Below, one piece after another: positions 28,401 to 36,870 of a DNA stretch of 64,000 nucleotides; position 1 is the stretch's first letter; every line of letters starts with the position of its first letter. Source of the DNA: Polaribacter sp. HaHaR_3_91. Its GTDB lineage: Bacteria > Bacteroidota > Bacteroidia > Flavobacteriales > Flavobacteriaceae. Below the pieces are notes generated by a model, which did not search any database, was not told the origin of the DNA, and saw nothing but the letters and a program-made list of their open reading frames with translations. The stretch is taken from contig NZ_CP058986.1 in assembly GCF_019278525.1 (NCBI RefSeq), positions 186,001 through 250,000 of the forward strand, given 5' to 3'. The position numbers were made by a program, and so were the translations under genes.

Positions 28401-28554
28401 CTCCAGCATAAGAGGCAATTACCTTTATGGTTGGTGGAGCAATATCTGGGTATTCTTCTATTGGTAGGCTTGTAACGCTTATAATTCCAAGCAAAACAAT
28501 GATAATAGAAATTACGGTTGAAAGAACGGGTCTTTCAATAAATGTTTTTAACAT
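25408..28554 (-). CDS. RND efflux transporter, HAE1/AcrB family
   Basis: This 1048-residue inner-membrane proton-driven drug exporter is of canonical length. It shows duplicated halves with TM1 (about residues 10-30), the large periplasmic loops and the TM4 proton-relay Asp pair in LALVLAIGIVVDDAIVVVEAV (about residues 395-415). The FNLFNSTTITGATNEGYSTGDAI and GLTREEVSAGSQTIFIFALSILFVYFLLSAQYESYLLPFAVVLSLPFG blocks follow the MexB/AcrB pattern. It is preceded by the adaptor and followed by the outer-membrane factor. Hydrophobic drugs, bile-like compounds or dyes are likely substrates, but specificity cannot be read from sequence. Confidence 0.97.
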   Translation of the reverse strand: MLKTFIERPVLSTVISIIIVLLGIISVTSLPIEEYPDIAPPTIKVIASYAGANAETVLESVIIPIEEQINGVEGMTYITSTASNTGTAEITVYFSQEIDADIAAVNVQNRVARATPLLPAEVVQTGVTTQKQETSALMFISMYSESDNYDATFIQNYLKINVIPAMQRISGVGDVSVFSQQDYAMRIWLKPEKLAAYNLIPSDITAALAEQNLEAAAGSLGQNSGESFSYTLTYSGRFKEEKQYGDVIIKALGNGQFLRLNDVAEIELDAQSYASNAMSKGNPAVFMGIFQTKGSNAKVIIENIKETLESVKKDLPEGLDVFVPYDTSLFLNASIEKVIHTLLEAFLLVFLVVFIFLQDFRSTLIPAIAVPVSIIGTFFFLNVFGYSINLLTLFALVLAIGIVVDDAIVVVEAVHAKLDEGEKSAKKATLTAMNEISGAIISITLVMAAVFIPVTFISGPTGVFYEQFGVTLIIAILISAVNALTLSPALCALLLKPHKEDEEIKGKSPLKRFYTLFNRGFNATVERYGKSLHFLYKRKWVSGLLLVLAIVGIFWASEQTPTGFVPNEDRGILFANIELPAGASLDRTNAVSKDLYSKIKDIDGIVAVNFIKGRSLISGAGSNYGFGIIKLAEWGEREDPSTSVQAITGKLFGIAATIPEAKIIFFSPPSIRGFGNSAGFEVNLLDKFGGEFKDLDKANKEFAMALMSHPEVKYAQSSFSTNYPQYEMEINVPLAKEKGVPISSIFSTLQGYIGGIYASDFSKFGKQFRVYIQALPDDRATVDDLNSMYVRTNSGEMTPITQFVKLERVYGPQSVTRFNLFNSTTITGATNEGYSTGDAIRVIEEEVAKLPSNYTIAYSGLTREEVSAGSQTIFIFALSILFVYFLLSAQYESYLLPFAVVLSLPFGVFGAYISTWFFGLENNIYFQIALIMLIGLLAKNAILIVEFALQRRKNGESISDAAIHGAKSRLRPILMTSFAFILGLMPLVLAKGVGSEGNNSIGTGAVGGMLIGTILGVFVIPILFILFQWLQEKVSSKPAVISQQNEEE

Positions 28555-28576
28555 AACTAAATAAGTTTATGGTTTG

Positions 28577-29707
28577 CTAGTTTTTAAATAAAGTTTCTAC
28601 AGGTTTAATTGCATCATCAAAAGGAGTGTCTTGTGGTGTAATAACGGTACCACTTCTTAATTTACCAACTCCAGATACTAGAATCTTGTCTTTTAAATTG
28701 ATTCCAGATTCAACTACATATAAATTACCTACTACTGCTTTTATTTTAATAATTGAAGCTTCAGCTTTGTTACCTTCTCCTAGTTTAAACAACATAATAT
28801 TTCCTTGTTGTTCATAAGTTGCTTGTTGTGGAACAACAATTGCATTCTCGAAGACGGTTGGAATTTGAATTTTACCACTATTCCCATTGGTTAATAGTTG
28901 GTTAGGATTGTTAAAAACAGCTCTTAAACTAACAGTACCTGTATTTTTATTTACTTGCCCTGTACTTGTTTCTATTTTACCTTTTTCTGCATACGTGCTT
29001 CCGTTTGCCAATACTAAATTGATTTCAGCATAATTTGCCAATTTTTCTTCTAAGTTTTTACCTTCTGCATTTTGTAAAAAGTCTAAGTATTCACTTTCGT
29101 TTAAACTAAAAAAGGCATATACTTTACTAATATCACTCACTGTTGTTAATGGAGTTGGGTCTGCAGGACTCACCAATGCGCCCTCTCTGTAATTAATAGC
29201 ACCTACATAACCATCTACTTGACTTCTAATAGTTCCGTAAGCGATACTTGCAGAAACACTACTATAGTTTGCTTTGGCTTGTGCTAAATTTGCTTTCGCA
29301 GTTTCTAATTGAACCGAACTAATAATGTTTTTTTCTACTAACGGTACTAATTTGTTCACTTCTACTTGTGCAACATTAATACGCGCTTTTGCTGCACCAG
29401 CATCTTGACTTAAAGACTGAGTTTCTAGTCTAAATAATACTTGGCCTTTACGTACTTTCTGACCTTCATCTACCATTACTTTTTGTATGTATCCAGATAC
29501 TTTTGCTCTAACTGCACTGTTTACAACTCCTTCTAAACTTGTTGGGTATTCATTGTAACTTGTAACTGTTTTTGGTTGCATGGTAACTACAGGAAAAGAA
29601 GGTGCAGGACCTTGTGCTGCTGTGGCTGGTTGCTCTTTGTTGGTGCAACTTGCAATTACTAAAAATACACCTAGTGATAGTAATGATAATAATTTATAAT
29701 GTTTCAT
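28577..29707 (-). CDS. RND efflux periplasmic adaptor (AcrA/MexA-type lipoprotein)
   Basis: This 376-residue membrane-fusion protein links the pump to the outer-membrane channel. The lipobox VIASC has Cys21. The lipoyl-like halves are seen in VRAKVSGYIQKVMVDEGQKVRKGQVLF (about residues 67-93) and GTIRSQVDGYVGAINYREGALV (about 160-180), bracketing a helical hairpin. The beta-barrel and membrane-proximal parts follow. Order in the operon is regulator, adaptor, pump, channel, TetR, hypothetical protein, with gaps of 13-23 bases or overlaps. Confidence 0.95.
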   Translation of the reverse strand: MKHYKLLSLLSLGVFLVIASCTNKEQPATAAQGPAPSFPVVTMQPKTVTSYNEYPTSLEGVVNSAVRAKVSGYIQKVMVDEGQKVRKGQVLFRLETQSLSQDAGAAKARINVAQVEVNKLVPLVEKNIISSVQLETAKANLAQAKANYSSVSASIAYGTIRSQVDGYVGAINYREGALVSPADPTPLTTVSDISKVYAFFSLNESEYLDFLQNAEGKNLEEKLANYAEINLVLANGSTYAEKGKIETSTGQVNKNTGTVSLRAVFNNPNQLLTNGNSGKIQIPTVFENAIVVPQQATYEQQGNIMLFKLGEGNKAEASIIKIKAVVGNLYVVESGINLKDKILVSGVGKLRSGTVITPQDTPFDDAIKPVETLFKN

Positions 29708-29720
29708 TTTTTGTCTTGGT

Positions 29721-30224
29721 TTAAATATCGAATTTATTATTGTCTAGTTTTAATTTTAATTCCTCTACAGAGGATGTAGCTCCGTCTATAAATTTTATAT
29801 AATCGTCATGAAAATTTAGATCGAATTTTTCACTTTCATTTTCAATTTTATTCTTGTTTATAGTTTCTTTATAATTTTTTATTTCTAAATGCATTTCACG
29901 TTCTTCTTTCCACTTGTGTATCATATTATCTATATGCTGAAGAACCATTCCTTTATTAATGATAAAATATTTTTTACGATCACCAGTTTTGGTGAAATAC
30001 ACTATTTTATGTAAATCTTGTAAATGATTAAGGTGTGTAGAAATAGTGCTTTTACTAGCACAAAGTATGGTTACCATATCTTCAAAAGTGACTCCTTTTT
30101 TACCTGTTAAAATGATGTAGGCTAAAATACGAGCTGCAACAGGGGCTAATTGTTCTCTGTCTTCTAAATGCACACCTAGTTTTTCTACCAAGGCCATTTT
30201 TATTTTACAGATTTCTTCTTTCAT
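29721..30224 (-). CDS. GbsR/MarR-type transcriptional regulator of the efflux operon
   Basis: I start this at ATG 30222-30224 (MKEEICKIKMALVEKLG, 167 residues). The frame also offers a TTG at 30257, but relatives begin here. The winged helix-turn-helix (about residues 35-95) contains GKKGVTFEDMVTILCASKSTISTHLNHLQDLHKI. The N-terminal dimerisation helix and a long charged C-terminal region fit the GbsR branch of the MarR superfamily. It lies 13 bases before the adaptor gene and behind a promoter whose -33 region is covered by a perfect inverted repeat, so autorepression and control of the pump are likely. Confidence 0.85.
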   Translation of the reverse strand: MKEEICKIKMALVEKLGVHLEDREQLAPVAARILAYIILTGKKGVTFEDMVTILCASKSTISTHLNHLQDLHKIVYFTKTGDRKKYFIINKGMVLQHIDNMIHKWKEEREMHLEIKNYKETINKNKIENESEKFDLNFHDDYIKFIDGATSSVEELKLKLDNNKFDI

Positions 30225-30283
30225 TTTATTTGCTTTAAGACTGTTTTTAAAGAGCAATTATTTATTAACAGTCAAATTCTTTG

Positions 30284-30291
30284 CAAAGATA
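30284..30291 (-). promoter_or_regulatory. -7 box of the efflux operon
   Basis: Minus-strand TATCTTTG, a perfect TAnnTTTG match, about 60 bases upstream of the regulator start codon. Confidence 0.65.
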
Positions 30292-30298
30292 TATTTTT

Positions 30299-30318
30299 AG
30301 TTCGGAACAAACCGAACT
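30299..30318. promoter_or_regulatory. Candidate operator, perfect inverted repeat
   Basis: AGTTCGG-6 bases-CCGAACT is a perfect 7-bp inverted repeat with arm centres 13 bases apart, lying 7 bases upstream of the -7 box on the minus strand. It covers the expected -33 region, including a TTTG. This position and symmetry suit a repressor dimer, either the GbsR-type or the TetR protein of the operon. Confidence 0.65.
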
Positions 30319-30346
30319 TAACGAAGTTAATTTTTTGTTAAAGGAA

Positions 30347-30370
30347 AAAGCCGATAGTAATATCGGCTTT
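30347..30370. terminator. Hairpin between pump operon and downstream gene
   Basis: A 10-bp stem aaagccgata / tatcggcttt with a 4-base loop. Only short T/A runs flank it. It could insulate the efflux promoter from the neighbouring minus-strand genes. Confidence 0.5.
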
Positions 30371-30401
30371 AAATTTTGTAAAATGTAAGTTTAAATATGT
30401 T

Positions 30402-30426
30402 TTTTATCCGCTGAAAGCGGATAAAA
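30402..30426 (-). terminator. Hairpin terminator for the 85-residue protein gene
   Basis: An 11-bp perfect stem ttttatccgct / agcggataaaa with a 3-base loop, 48 bases after the stop codon of the minus-strand gene at 30474-30731. Confidence 0.6.
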
Positions 30427-30473
30427 GTCTAGATAATAAGCTTTTTAAAAAGTTTTCTTTTGTAACTATAGAA

Positions 30474-30731
30474 TTACCAAAGTTTATAAAACTCTTCTTT
30501 AGAGATAACATCTCCGTCACATTCATCTATGGTTAATGTGCCTTCGCACAAACCACCAAATTCATCTTCTAAGTGATCTTCATTATATTTAGTAACTTTT
30601 TCGTTTTTATAAACCGTAATTTGTTTTAAAACTTCGTCTGCATCATTGGTTTCAAAATACCAAGTTGAGGTTCCCCAATCTGCATATTCATCATCTCTTT
30701 CTTCGTCCCAAAATTGTGTAAAATATTTCAT
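30474..30731 (-). CDS. Small conserved hypothetical protein (possibly DUF6881-like)
   Basis: An 85-residue, strongly acidic soluble protein. The N-terminus MKYFTQFWDEERDDEYADW and the last ten residues VISKEEFYKLW resemble the short DUF6881 family, whose members end in a similar IsreEFexvW motif. No signal peptide and no catalytic motif are visible. It lies 75 bases downstream of pheS on the same strand and has its own hairpin terminator. I cannot assign a function. Confidence 0.6.
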   Translation of the reverse strand: MKYFTQFWDEERDDEYADWGTSTWYFETNDADEVLKQITVYKNEKVTKYNEDHLEDEFGGLCEGTLTIDECDGDVISKEEFYKLW

Positions 30732-30806
30732 TATCTAAATTATTTTTTACTATTAAAATTCACAATACCGATTATACAAACTTGTTAACTATTTCCCTGC
30801 TTGGTT

Positions 30807-31826
30807 TTATAAAACAGATTTAAATTGTTCTAAGAAACGTTTATCGTTTTCATAAAACATTCTAATATCAGGAATTTGGTATAACAACATGGCAATACGT
30901 TCTATTCCCATTCCAAAGGCATAACCAGAGTATTTAGTTGGATCTATGTTTGCATTTTTCAATACATTAGGGTCTACCATTCCGCATCCCATAATTTCTA
31001 ACCAACCGGTACCTTTTGTAATTTTATAATCTGTTTCTGTTTCTAATCCCCAATAAATATCTACTTCTGCACTTGGCTCTGTAAACGGAAAATAAGAAGG
31101 ACGTAAACGTATTTTAGATTTACCAAACATCTCTTTAGTAAAGTACAAAAGTGTTTGTTTTAAATCGGCAAAAGAAACATCTGTATCAATATACAAACCT
31201 TCTACTTGATGAAAAATACAATGTGCTCTTGCAGAAATATCTTCATTTCTAAAAACTCTACCTGGAGAAATTGTTCTTATCGGTGGTTTATTTTCTTCCA
31301 TATATCGTACTTGTACAGAAGAAGTATGTGTACGTAGTAAAATATCTGGATCTTGTTCTATAAAAAACGTGTCTTGCATGTCTCTTGCCGGGTGATATTC
31401 TGGCAAGTTTAAAGCTGTAAAGTTGTGCCAGTCATCTTCTATTTCTGGACCTTCAGAAACGGTAAAACCAATTCTATTAAAAACATCAATAATTTGGTTT
31501 CTTACCAATGAAATTGGATGACGAGAACCCAAGTTAATAGGTTCTGACGGACGTGATAAATCTCCATAAAAAGATTTGTTACTCGTAACACTGTCTAAAG
31601 ACTCGCTTAACTCGGCAACTTTTCCTTCTGCAGATTTTTTTAAATTATTTAATGCTTGTCCAAAATCTTTACGCAACTCTGCGTCTACATTTTTAAATTC
31701 AGCAAATAAATCCTTAAGTAAGCCTTTGCTACCTAGGTATTTAATTCTAAAAGTTTCAACTTCTTCTTTTGTGGTTGCGTTAAATGATTTTACATCACCA
31801 ATCAGTTCTTTTACTTTATCTAACAT
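30807..31826 (-). CDS. pheS: Phenylalanine--tRNA ligase alpha subunit
   Basis: This is the catalytic subunit of the class II heterotetrameric enzyme that charges tRNA-Phe. The 339-residue chain begins with the helical coiled-coil arm (about residues 1-90), followed by the class II core: motif 1 HPISLVRNQIIDVFNRIGF (about 103-121), motif 2 with HTSSVQVRYM and RVFRNEDISARAHCIFHQVEGLYID (about 165-215), and motif 3 GYAFGMGIERIAMLLYQIPDIR (about 297-318). The beta subunit pheT is not in this window, as is usual in Bacteroidota, where the two are unlinked. Confidence 0.98.
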   Translation of the reverse strand: MLDKVKELIGDVKSFNATTKEEVETFRIKYLGSKGLLKDLFAEFKNVDAELRKDFGQALNNLKKSAEGKVAELSESLDSVTSNKSFYGDLSRPSEPINLGSRHPISLVRNQIIDVFNRIGFTVSEGPEIEDDWHNFTALNLPEYHPARDMQDTFFIEQDPDILLRTHTSSVQVRYMEENKPPIRTISPGRVFRNEDISARAHCIFHQVEGLYIDTDVSFADLKQTLLYFTKEMFGKSKIRLRPSYFPFTEPSAEVDIYWGLETETDYKITKGTGWLEIMGCGMVDPNVLKNANIDPTKYSGYAFGMGIERIAMLLYQIPDIRMFYENDKRFLEQFKSVL

Positions 31827-31960
31827 TACATACTAAATTAGGTCGCGAATTTACACATTTTTATTTTTGTTGAATCTAATTTTTGGCTGAATACTTGTAA
31901 TATATTAATGTTCTAAACTAGAAAATTAATATATTGTAAATTATATAAAACAGCATAATA

Positions 31961-34900
31961 ATGAAAGAAAATATCTTATCTAATTTAAAAACATATGCAT
32001 TTAAAGAGGTAACTTTTGATAAATTAATGCAAAATAGGATTAATAAGGTATTAATAGTTTGTTCTAACTACGATTTTTATATGCTTGAAGAAGATGGTAG
32101 AATTGAAGAACGAATTTTTAATGAATACACTTCTTTAAATTTAAGACATCCACCAAATTTTATCCATGCGAATTCTGCAAGAAGAGCAATTAAAATGATG
32201 AAGACTCATCAAATAGAGATCGTTATTACTTGGTTAGATATTGGTAATTACAATGCTTTTGAAACATCAAAAAAAATTAAAGAAGCATACCCAAACGTTC
32301 CAATTGCAGCTTTAAGTCATCATTCTTCTCAATTAAGAAGTAAGCTACAAAAAGAAAATACAGATAGTATAGATTTTGTTTTTCATTGGAATGGTAATGC
32401 AGACATATTTTTGGCTATTATAAAATTAACCGAAGATAGAATGAATGCAGAAACGGATATCAATACTATTGGTGTTAAAGCCATTTTATTGGTAGAAGAT
32501 TCACTGAAGTTTTATTCTAGATATATTCCGCTTATTTATAAAGTGATCCTTAAACAGACGCAAGGATTAATGTCTGAAGGATTAAACGAGCATAGAAAAA
32601 TGCTGTTAATGCGAGGGAGACCAAAAATTTTATTAGCCACTACTTTTGAAGAGGGAATTGATTTATTTGATACCTACAAAGAAAATTTACTAGGTGTAAT
32701 ATCTGATGTGAATTACTTTAAGGATGGTGTTAGAAACAAAGAAGCTGGTTTTTTATTATTAGATTATGTAAGAAAATATAAACGTTATTTTCCTTTTTTA
32801 ATGCAATCATCTAATGAAAATAATGAAAGGAGAACGTTAGAACTAAAAGGTAAATTTTTATATAAACATTCAGAAACTTTAGGTGTTGATATTAAAAATT
32901 ATATTATAAAATACTTTGCTTTTGGAGATTTCGAGTTTTGGGATCCAACCCAAATGAAAGTTTTAGCAACAGCAAAAGATTTAGGTGAATTTCAAAAAGC
33001 CATAAAGAATGTTACTGAAGATTGTTTGATGTATCATGCAAAAAGAAGTGAGTTTTCTAAATGGTTAAAATCTAGAGCGCTGTTTCCTTTAGCAGATTTA
33101 TTAAACGTTATAGAATATGATGAATTTGAAAATAATGGTCAAATAAGAGATTTCTTAATTAATTCAATCAAAGCATATTTAGTTTACAGATCTAGAGGTG
33201 TAATTGTAAAGTTTAATAAAGATAAATACGATGAGTTTGTTGGTTATGCAAGAATAGGTGAAGGTGCTTTAGGGGGCAAAGCGAGAGGTTTGGCTTTTAT
33301 AGATTCCTTTTTAAAACGAAATAATTTATACAACAAATACAAAAATGTAAGTATTACCATACCAAGAACTGTTGTAATAAGTACAGAAGTTTTTGATCAG
33401 TTTATAGAAACCCATAAACTAATAAAATTTGCAGCAAAATGTACAGATGATGATAAAATATTACATGAATTTATTTCAAAAGATTTACCAGAATGGGCTT
33501 TAGAAGATATTAGAGCATTTTTAAAAACAACTACTTGTCCTATTGCAGTTCGATCATCTAGTATGTTAGAAGACTCAAATTATCAGCCTTTTGCAGGTGT
33601 TTTTGCAACGTACATGATTCCGAATTCTGAAATAAACAAAAAAGTTGAAATGGTTGCTAATGCAATTAAATCTGTTATAGCATCTGCTTTTTTTGAAAAC
33701 AGTAAATTGTATTTAAAAGCAATATCTCATACTATAGAAGAAGATAAGATGGCTGTAATTTTACAAGAAGTTATAGGTAAGCCATATCAAGATGTATATT
33801 ATCCAAATATTTCTGGAGTAGCACGTTCTATTAATTTTTATCCTATTGGAGATGAAAAAGCAAGTGAAGGAATTGCTAATATTGCTTTAGGTTTAGGAGA
33901 AATAATTGTGGGTGGCGGACAAACATTACGTTTTTCACCATCTTATCCAAAAAAAATATTACAACTATCTTCTCCCGGTTCTACACAAAGAGAAACGCAA
34001 CAGTATTTTTATGGTTTAGATTTGAACCCTGATAGTTATAAGGTTTCAACTTGTGAAGCCATCAATAAAAAGAAAGTAACCATTAGAAAAGCCGAAAATC
34101 ATGGATCTTTAAAGTTTGTAGCATCTACCTATGATTTACAAAATAATACTATTAGGCCAGGTGTAATGCAAGATGGTATTCGGGTAATTACATTCGATAA
34201 TATTTTAAAATACAATACGTTTCCATTGCCAGAAATTTTGCAAGAACTCTTACGTGTTGGGCAACGAGAAATGAGAAACCCTATAGAAATAGAATTTGCA
34301 GTAAAACTAGATGTTCCTGCAGGTAAACCAAAAGAGTTTAGTTTTTTGCAGATAAGGCCTATCATAGAAAGTATGGAAACCGTAAGTAAATTACCTGAAA
34401 ATTTAGATATTTCTGAAACCATTATTTACTCAGAATCTGCTTTAGGAAATGGTAAATATGAAAACATTTGTGATGTAGTTTATGTAAAACCAGAAACGTT
34501 TAATTCGGCAAATACAAGAGATATTGCAAGTGCAGTAGAAGAAATTAATAAAAAATTTGTAGCACTAGACAAACCCTATATTTTGGTTGGTCCTGGGCGT
34601 TGGGGATCTAGCGATTCTTGGTTAGGCATTCCGGTACTTTGGTCTCAAATTTCTGCGGCAAAAATAATAGTAGAGTCCGGTTTAAATGATTTTAGAATAG
34701 ACCCGAGTCAAGGAACTCATTTTTTTCAAAATTTAACCTCTTTTAAAGTGGGATATTTAACCATCAATCCGTTTATAAAAGATGGCTTTTTTGATGTAGA
34801 TTATTTAAATGAACAAGAAGCAGATTTTGAAGATTCTTTTTTAAGGCATATTTCTTTTAAAAATGACCTTACTGTTATTATTGATGGAGAAAATAATAAA

Positions 34901-34993
34901 GCAGCTATTTTTAAAGAAGGTATCTCTTTGGAGAACAGTACTTCAAATATAGAAGAATCATTTGAAGAATTGCCTCCGGAAGGGTTTATGTAA
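31961..34993 (+). CDS. Receiver-like / PEP-synthase ATP-binding domain fusion protein
   Basis: This 1010-residue cytoplasmic protein has an unusual domain order. Residues 27-140 look like a response-regulator receiver (NKVLIVCSNYDFYM, VITWLDIGNYNAF, IAALSHHSS). A second receiver-like stretch begins near residue 172 (VKAILLVEDSLKFYSRYIPLIYK). From about 427 a PPDK_N-type nucleotide-binding domain follows (GEGALGGKARGLAFID; CPIAVRSSSMLEDS near 525; later GLGEIIVGGGQ and VGPGRWGSSDSW near 873). The phosphohistidine and PEP-binding domains of real PEP synthase are absent, so it should not be called ppsA. A role as a nucleotide-driven phosphotransfer regulator is possible. It is monocistronic. Confidence 0.8.
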   Translation: MKENILSNLKTYAFKEVTFDKLMQNRINKVLIVCSNYDFYMLEEDGRIEERIFNEYTSLNLRHPPNFIHANSARRAIKMMKTHQIEIVITWLDIGNYNAFETSKKIKEAYPNVPIAALSHHSSQLRSKLQKENTDSIDFVFHWNGNADIFLAIIKLTEDRMNAETDINTIGVKAILLVEDSLKFYSRYIPLIYKVILKQTQGLMSEGLNEHRKMLLMRGRPKILLATTFEEGIDLFDTYKENLLGVISDVNYFKDGVRNKEAGFLLLDYVRKYKRYFPFLMQSSNENNERRTLELKGKFLYKHSETLGVDIKNYIIKYFAFGDFEFWDPTQMKVLATAKDLGEFQKAIKNVTEDCLMYHAKRSEFSKWLKSRALFPLADLLNVIEYDEFENNGQIRDFLINSIKAYLVYRSRGVIVKFNKDKYDEFVGYARIGEGALGGKARGLAFIDSFLKRNNLYNKYKNVSITIPRTVVISTEVFDQFIETHKLIKFAAKCTDDDKILHEFISKDLPEWALEDIRAFLKTTTCPIAVRSSSMLEDSNYQPFAGVFATYMIPNSEINKKVEMVANAIKSVIASAFFENSKLYLKAISHTIEEDKMAVILQEVIGKPYQDVYYPNISGVARSINFYPIGDEKASEGIANIALGLGEIIVGGGQTLRFSPSYPKKILQLSSPGSTQRETQQYFYGLDLNPDSYKVSTCEAINKKKVTIRKAENHGSLKFVASTYDLQNNTIRPGVMQDGIRVITFDNILKYNTFPLPEILQELLRVGQREMRNPIEIEFAVKLDVPAGKPKEFSFLQIRPIIESMETVSKLPENLDISETIIYSESALGNGKYENICDVVYVKPETFNSANTRDIASAVEEINKKFVALDKPYILVGPGRWGSSDSWLGIPVLWSQISAAKIIVESGLNDFRIDPSQGTHFFQNLTSFKVGYLTINPFIKDGFFDVDYLNEQEADFEDSFLRHISFKNDLTVIIDGENNKAAIFKEGISLENSTSNIEESFEELPPEGFM

Positions 34994-35121
34994 AATGTAT
35001 ATTTTATAAAAAAATACTTCAAATAAATGAATTAATATTCAAATTCTTAGAAAAGAGATAAAATATTGTTAATTATCAAAAAACATGCTGAAAGTTTTAT
35101 TTTAAAATCAATTTTAAAATG

Positions 35122-35129
35122 TATTTTTG
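35122..35129 (+). promoter_or_regulatory. -7 box for the first glutamate dehydrogenase
   Basis: TATTTTTG, matching TAnnTTTG, 41 bases before the start codon. Confidence 0.5.
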
Positions 35130-35170
35130 AAGTATAAGTTATTGAATAAAAAATTACTAATTATACCATT

Positions 35171-36508
35171 ATGAATGTAAAAGAAATTTTAACAAATTTG
35201 GAAACGAAACACCCTGGTGAAAAAGAATATTTACAGGCTGTTAAGGAGGTTTTAGAGTCTATTGAGACAATTTATAATGAAAATCCACAATACGAAGCGG
35301 CTAAAATTATTGAACGTTTAGTAGAGCCAGATAGAATTTTAACCTTTAGAATTTCTTGGATTGATGATGCAGGACAAGTTCAAGTAAATATTGGACATAG
35401 AGTGCAATTTAACAATGCAATAGGTCCTTATAAAGGAGGTATTCGCTTACACCCAAGTGTAAATTTAAGTATCTTAAAGTTTTTAGGTTTTGAGCAAATA
35501 TTTAAAAATGCCTTAACAACACTACCAATGGGAGGTGGAAAAGGTGGTTCTGACTTTAATCCTAAAGGAAAATCAGATACCGAAATTATGCGTTTTTGCC
35601 AAGCATTTATGTTAGAATTATGGAGAATGATTGGTCCAAGTACAGATGTACCAGCTGGAGATATTGGAACAGGTGGTAGAGAAATTGGGTTTATGTATGG
35701 CATGTATAAAAAATTACAACAAGAACATACAGGAGTTTTTACAGGAAAAGGTTTAAATTGGGGAGGAAGCTTAATAAGACCAGAAGCTACAGGTTTTGGT
35801 GGAGTTTACTTTACAAAAGAAATATTAGAAACTAAAAATGATAATTTTAAAGGTAAAACAGTAGCGCTTTCTGGTTTTGGAAACGTAACATGGGGTGTTG
35901 CTTTAAAAATTACAGAATTAGGCGGAAAAGTAGTTACAATTTCTGGTCCTGATGGATATATTTACGATGAAAAAGGATTAGATGATGATAAAATTAGTTA
36001 CTTATTACAGTTAAGAGCATCTAATAACGATATTGTTTCTCCGTATGCAATTGAGTTTCCAGAAGCAAAATTTTATCCTAATGAAAAACCATGGGGTGTA
36101 AAATGTGATATTGCAATGCCTTGTGCTACTCAAAATGAATTAAATGGAGAAGATGCCTTAAAATTAGTTGCAAATGGTGTACAATATATTGCAGAAGTTT
36201 CTAATATGGGTTGTACTCCAGAAGCTGTTCATACATTTCATGATGCTAAAATTTTATACGCACCTGGTAAGGCAGTAAATGCTGGTGGAGTTGGAGTTTC
36301 TGGTTTAGAAATGTCTCAAAACGCAATGAAATTAAATTGGACTAAAGATGAAGTGGATGAAAAATTACATCAAATAATGCATTCAATTCATACAGCTTGT
36401 TTAATATATGGAACAGAAGAAGATGGCTATGTAAATTATGTAAAAGGAGCTAATATTGCTGGTTTTATTAAAGTAGCAGATTCTATGTTAGATTTAGGAG
36501 TTGTATAA
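35171..36508 (+). CDS. gdh: Glutamate dehydrogenase, probably NAD-preferring
   Basis: This 445-residue class I hexameric enzyme interconverts glutamate with 2-oxoglutarate and ammonium. The catalytic N-terminal domain shows GPYKGGIRLHPSVN and TTLPMGGGKGGSDF (active-site lysines), followed by the PAGDIGTGGREIG segment. In the Rossmann domain the motif SGFGNVTWGVALKITELGG and the strand-2 end TISGPDGYIYD resemble the NAD-dependent Clostridium symbiosum enzyme, as does AEVSNMGCTPEAV. The second copy downstream has the E. coli NADP-type motifs instead. Cofactor preference is inferred from these motifs. Strong terminators separate the two genes. Confidence 0.9.
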   Translation: MNVKEILTNLETKHPGEKEYLQAVKEVLESIETIYNENPQYEAAKIIERLVEPDRILTFRISWIDDAGQVQVNIGHRVQFNNAIGPYKGGIRLHPSVNLSILKFLGFEQIFKNALTTLPMGGGKGGSDFNPKGKSDTEIMRFCQAFMLELWRMIGPSTDVPAGDIGTGGREIGFMYGMYKKLQQEHTGVFTGKGLNWGGSLIRPEATGFGGVYFTKEILETKNDNFKGKTVALSGFGNVTWGVALKITELGGKVVTISGPDGYIYDEKGLDDDKISYLLQLRASNNDIVSPYAIEFPEAKFYPNEKPWGVKCDIAMPCATQNELNGEDALKLVANGVQYIAEVSNMGCTPEAVHTFHDAKILYAPGKAVNAGGVGVSGLEMSQNAMKLNWTKDEVDEKLHQIMHSIHTACLIYGTEEDGYVNYVKGANIAGFIKVADSMLDLGVV

Positions 36509-36528
36509 AAATAAATAAATTAAAAACT

Positions 36529-36562
36529 AAAACGCATCAATTTTTTTGATGCGTTTTTTTTT
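36529..36562 (+). terminator. Terminator after the first glutamate dehydrogenase
   Basis: A 12-bp perfect stem aaaacgcatcaa / ttgatgcgtttt followed by a run of T. Confidence 0.9.
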
Positions 36563-36830
36563 GTTTCCTATAATAAGTTAAGGTGCTCTTAGGTATATTT
36601 TTAATTAGATATAAATGCATTTCAATAAATAAAGGAAGTCAAATTTTTATATATTTTAAATTTGTTATGCTCTTCAATAAAAATAAAATTAATAGGGTAA
36701 TAGAATTTTATATAATATAGAAAATAAGGTTAGTGAAATAGGTTTTTTTTAAAGGTTGATAACTTATAATTTTAAAGGATTTACGTAAAGAACTTTAGTG
36801 CTTTTTAAGTATAAAATATTCAAAATAACT
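36563..36830. other. Gap between the two glutamate dehydrogenase genes
   Basis: About 270 very AT-rich bases between the terminator of the first gene and the promoter of the second. I see no gene. One TTACGTAAAG sequence at 36781 contains the TACGTA core that recurs upstream of nitrate genes, but alone it is weak. Confidence 0.4.
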
Positions 36831-36838
36831 TATATTTG
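36831..36838 (+). promoter_or_regulatory. -7 box for the second glutamate dehydrogenase
   Basis: TATATTTG, matching TAnnTTTG, 32 bases before the start codon. The second copy thus has its own promoter. Confidence 0.55.
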
Positions 36839-36870
36839 CTTAGTTAAATGTTAATAAAAGTCAAAATAAA

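Noticed and set aside
31899..31935. AATATATTAA / TTAATATATT inverted repeat before the receiver-PPDK_N gene
   Set aside because: The arms are pure A+T, and such pairs are expected by chance in DNA this AT-rich. I would need a conservation test to call it an operator.
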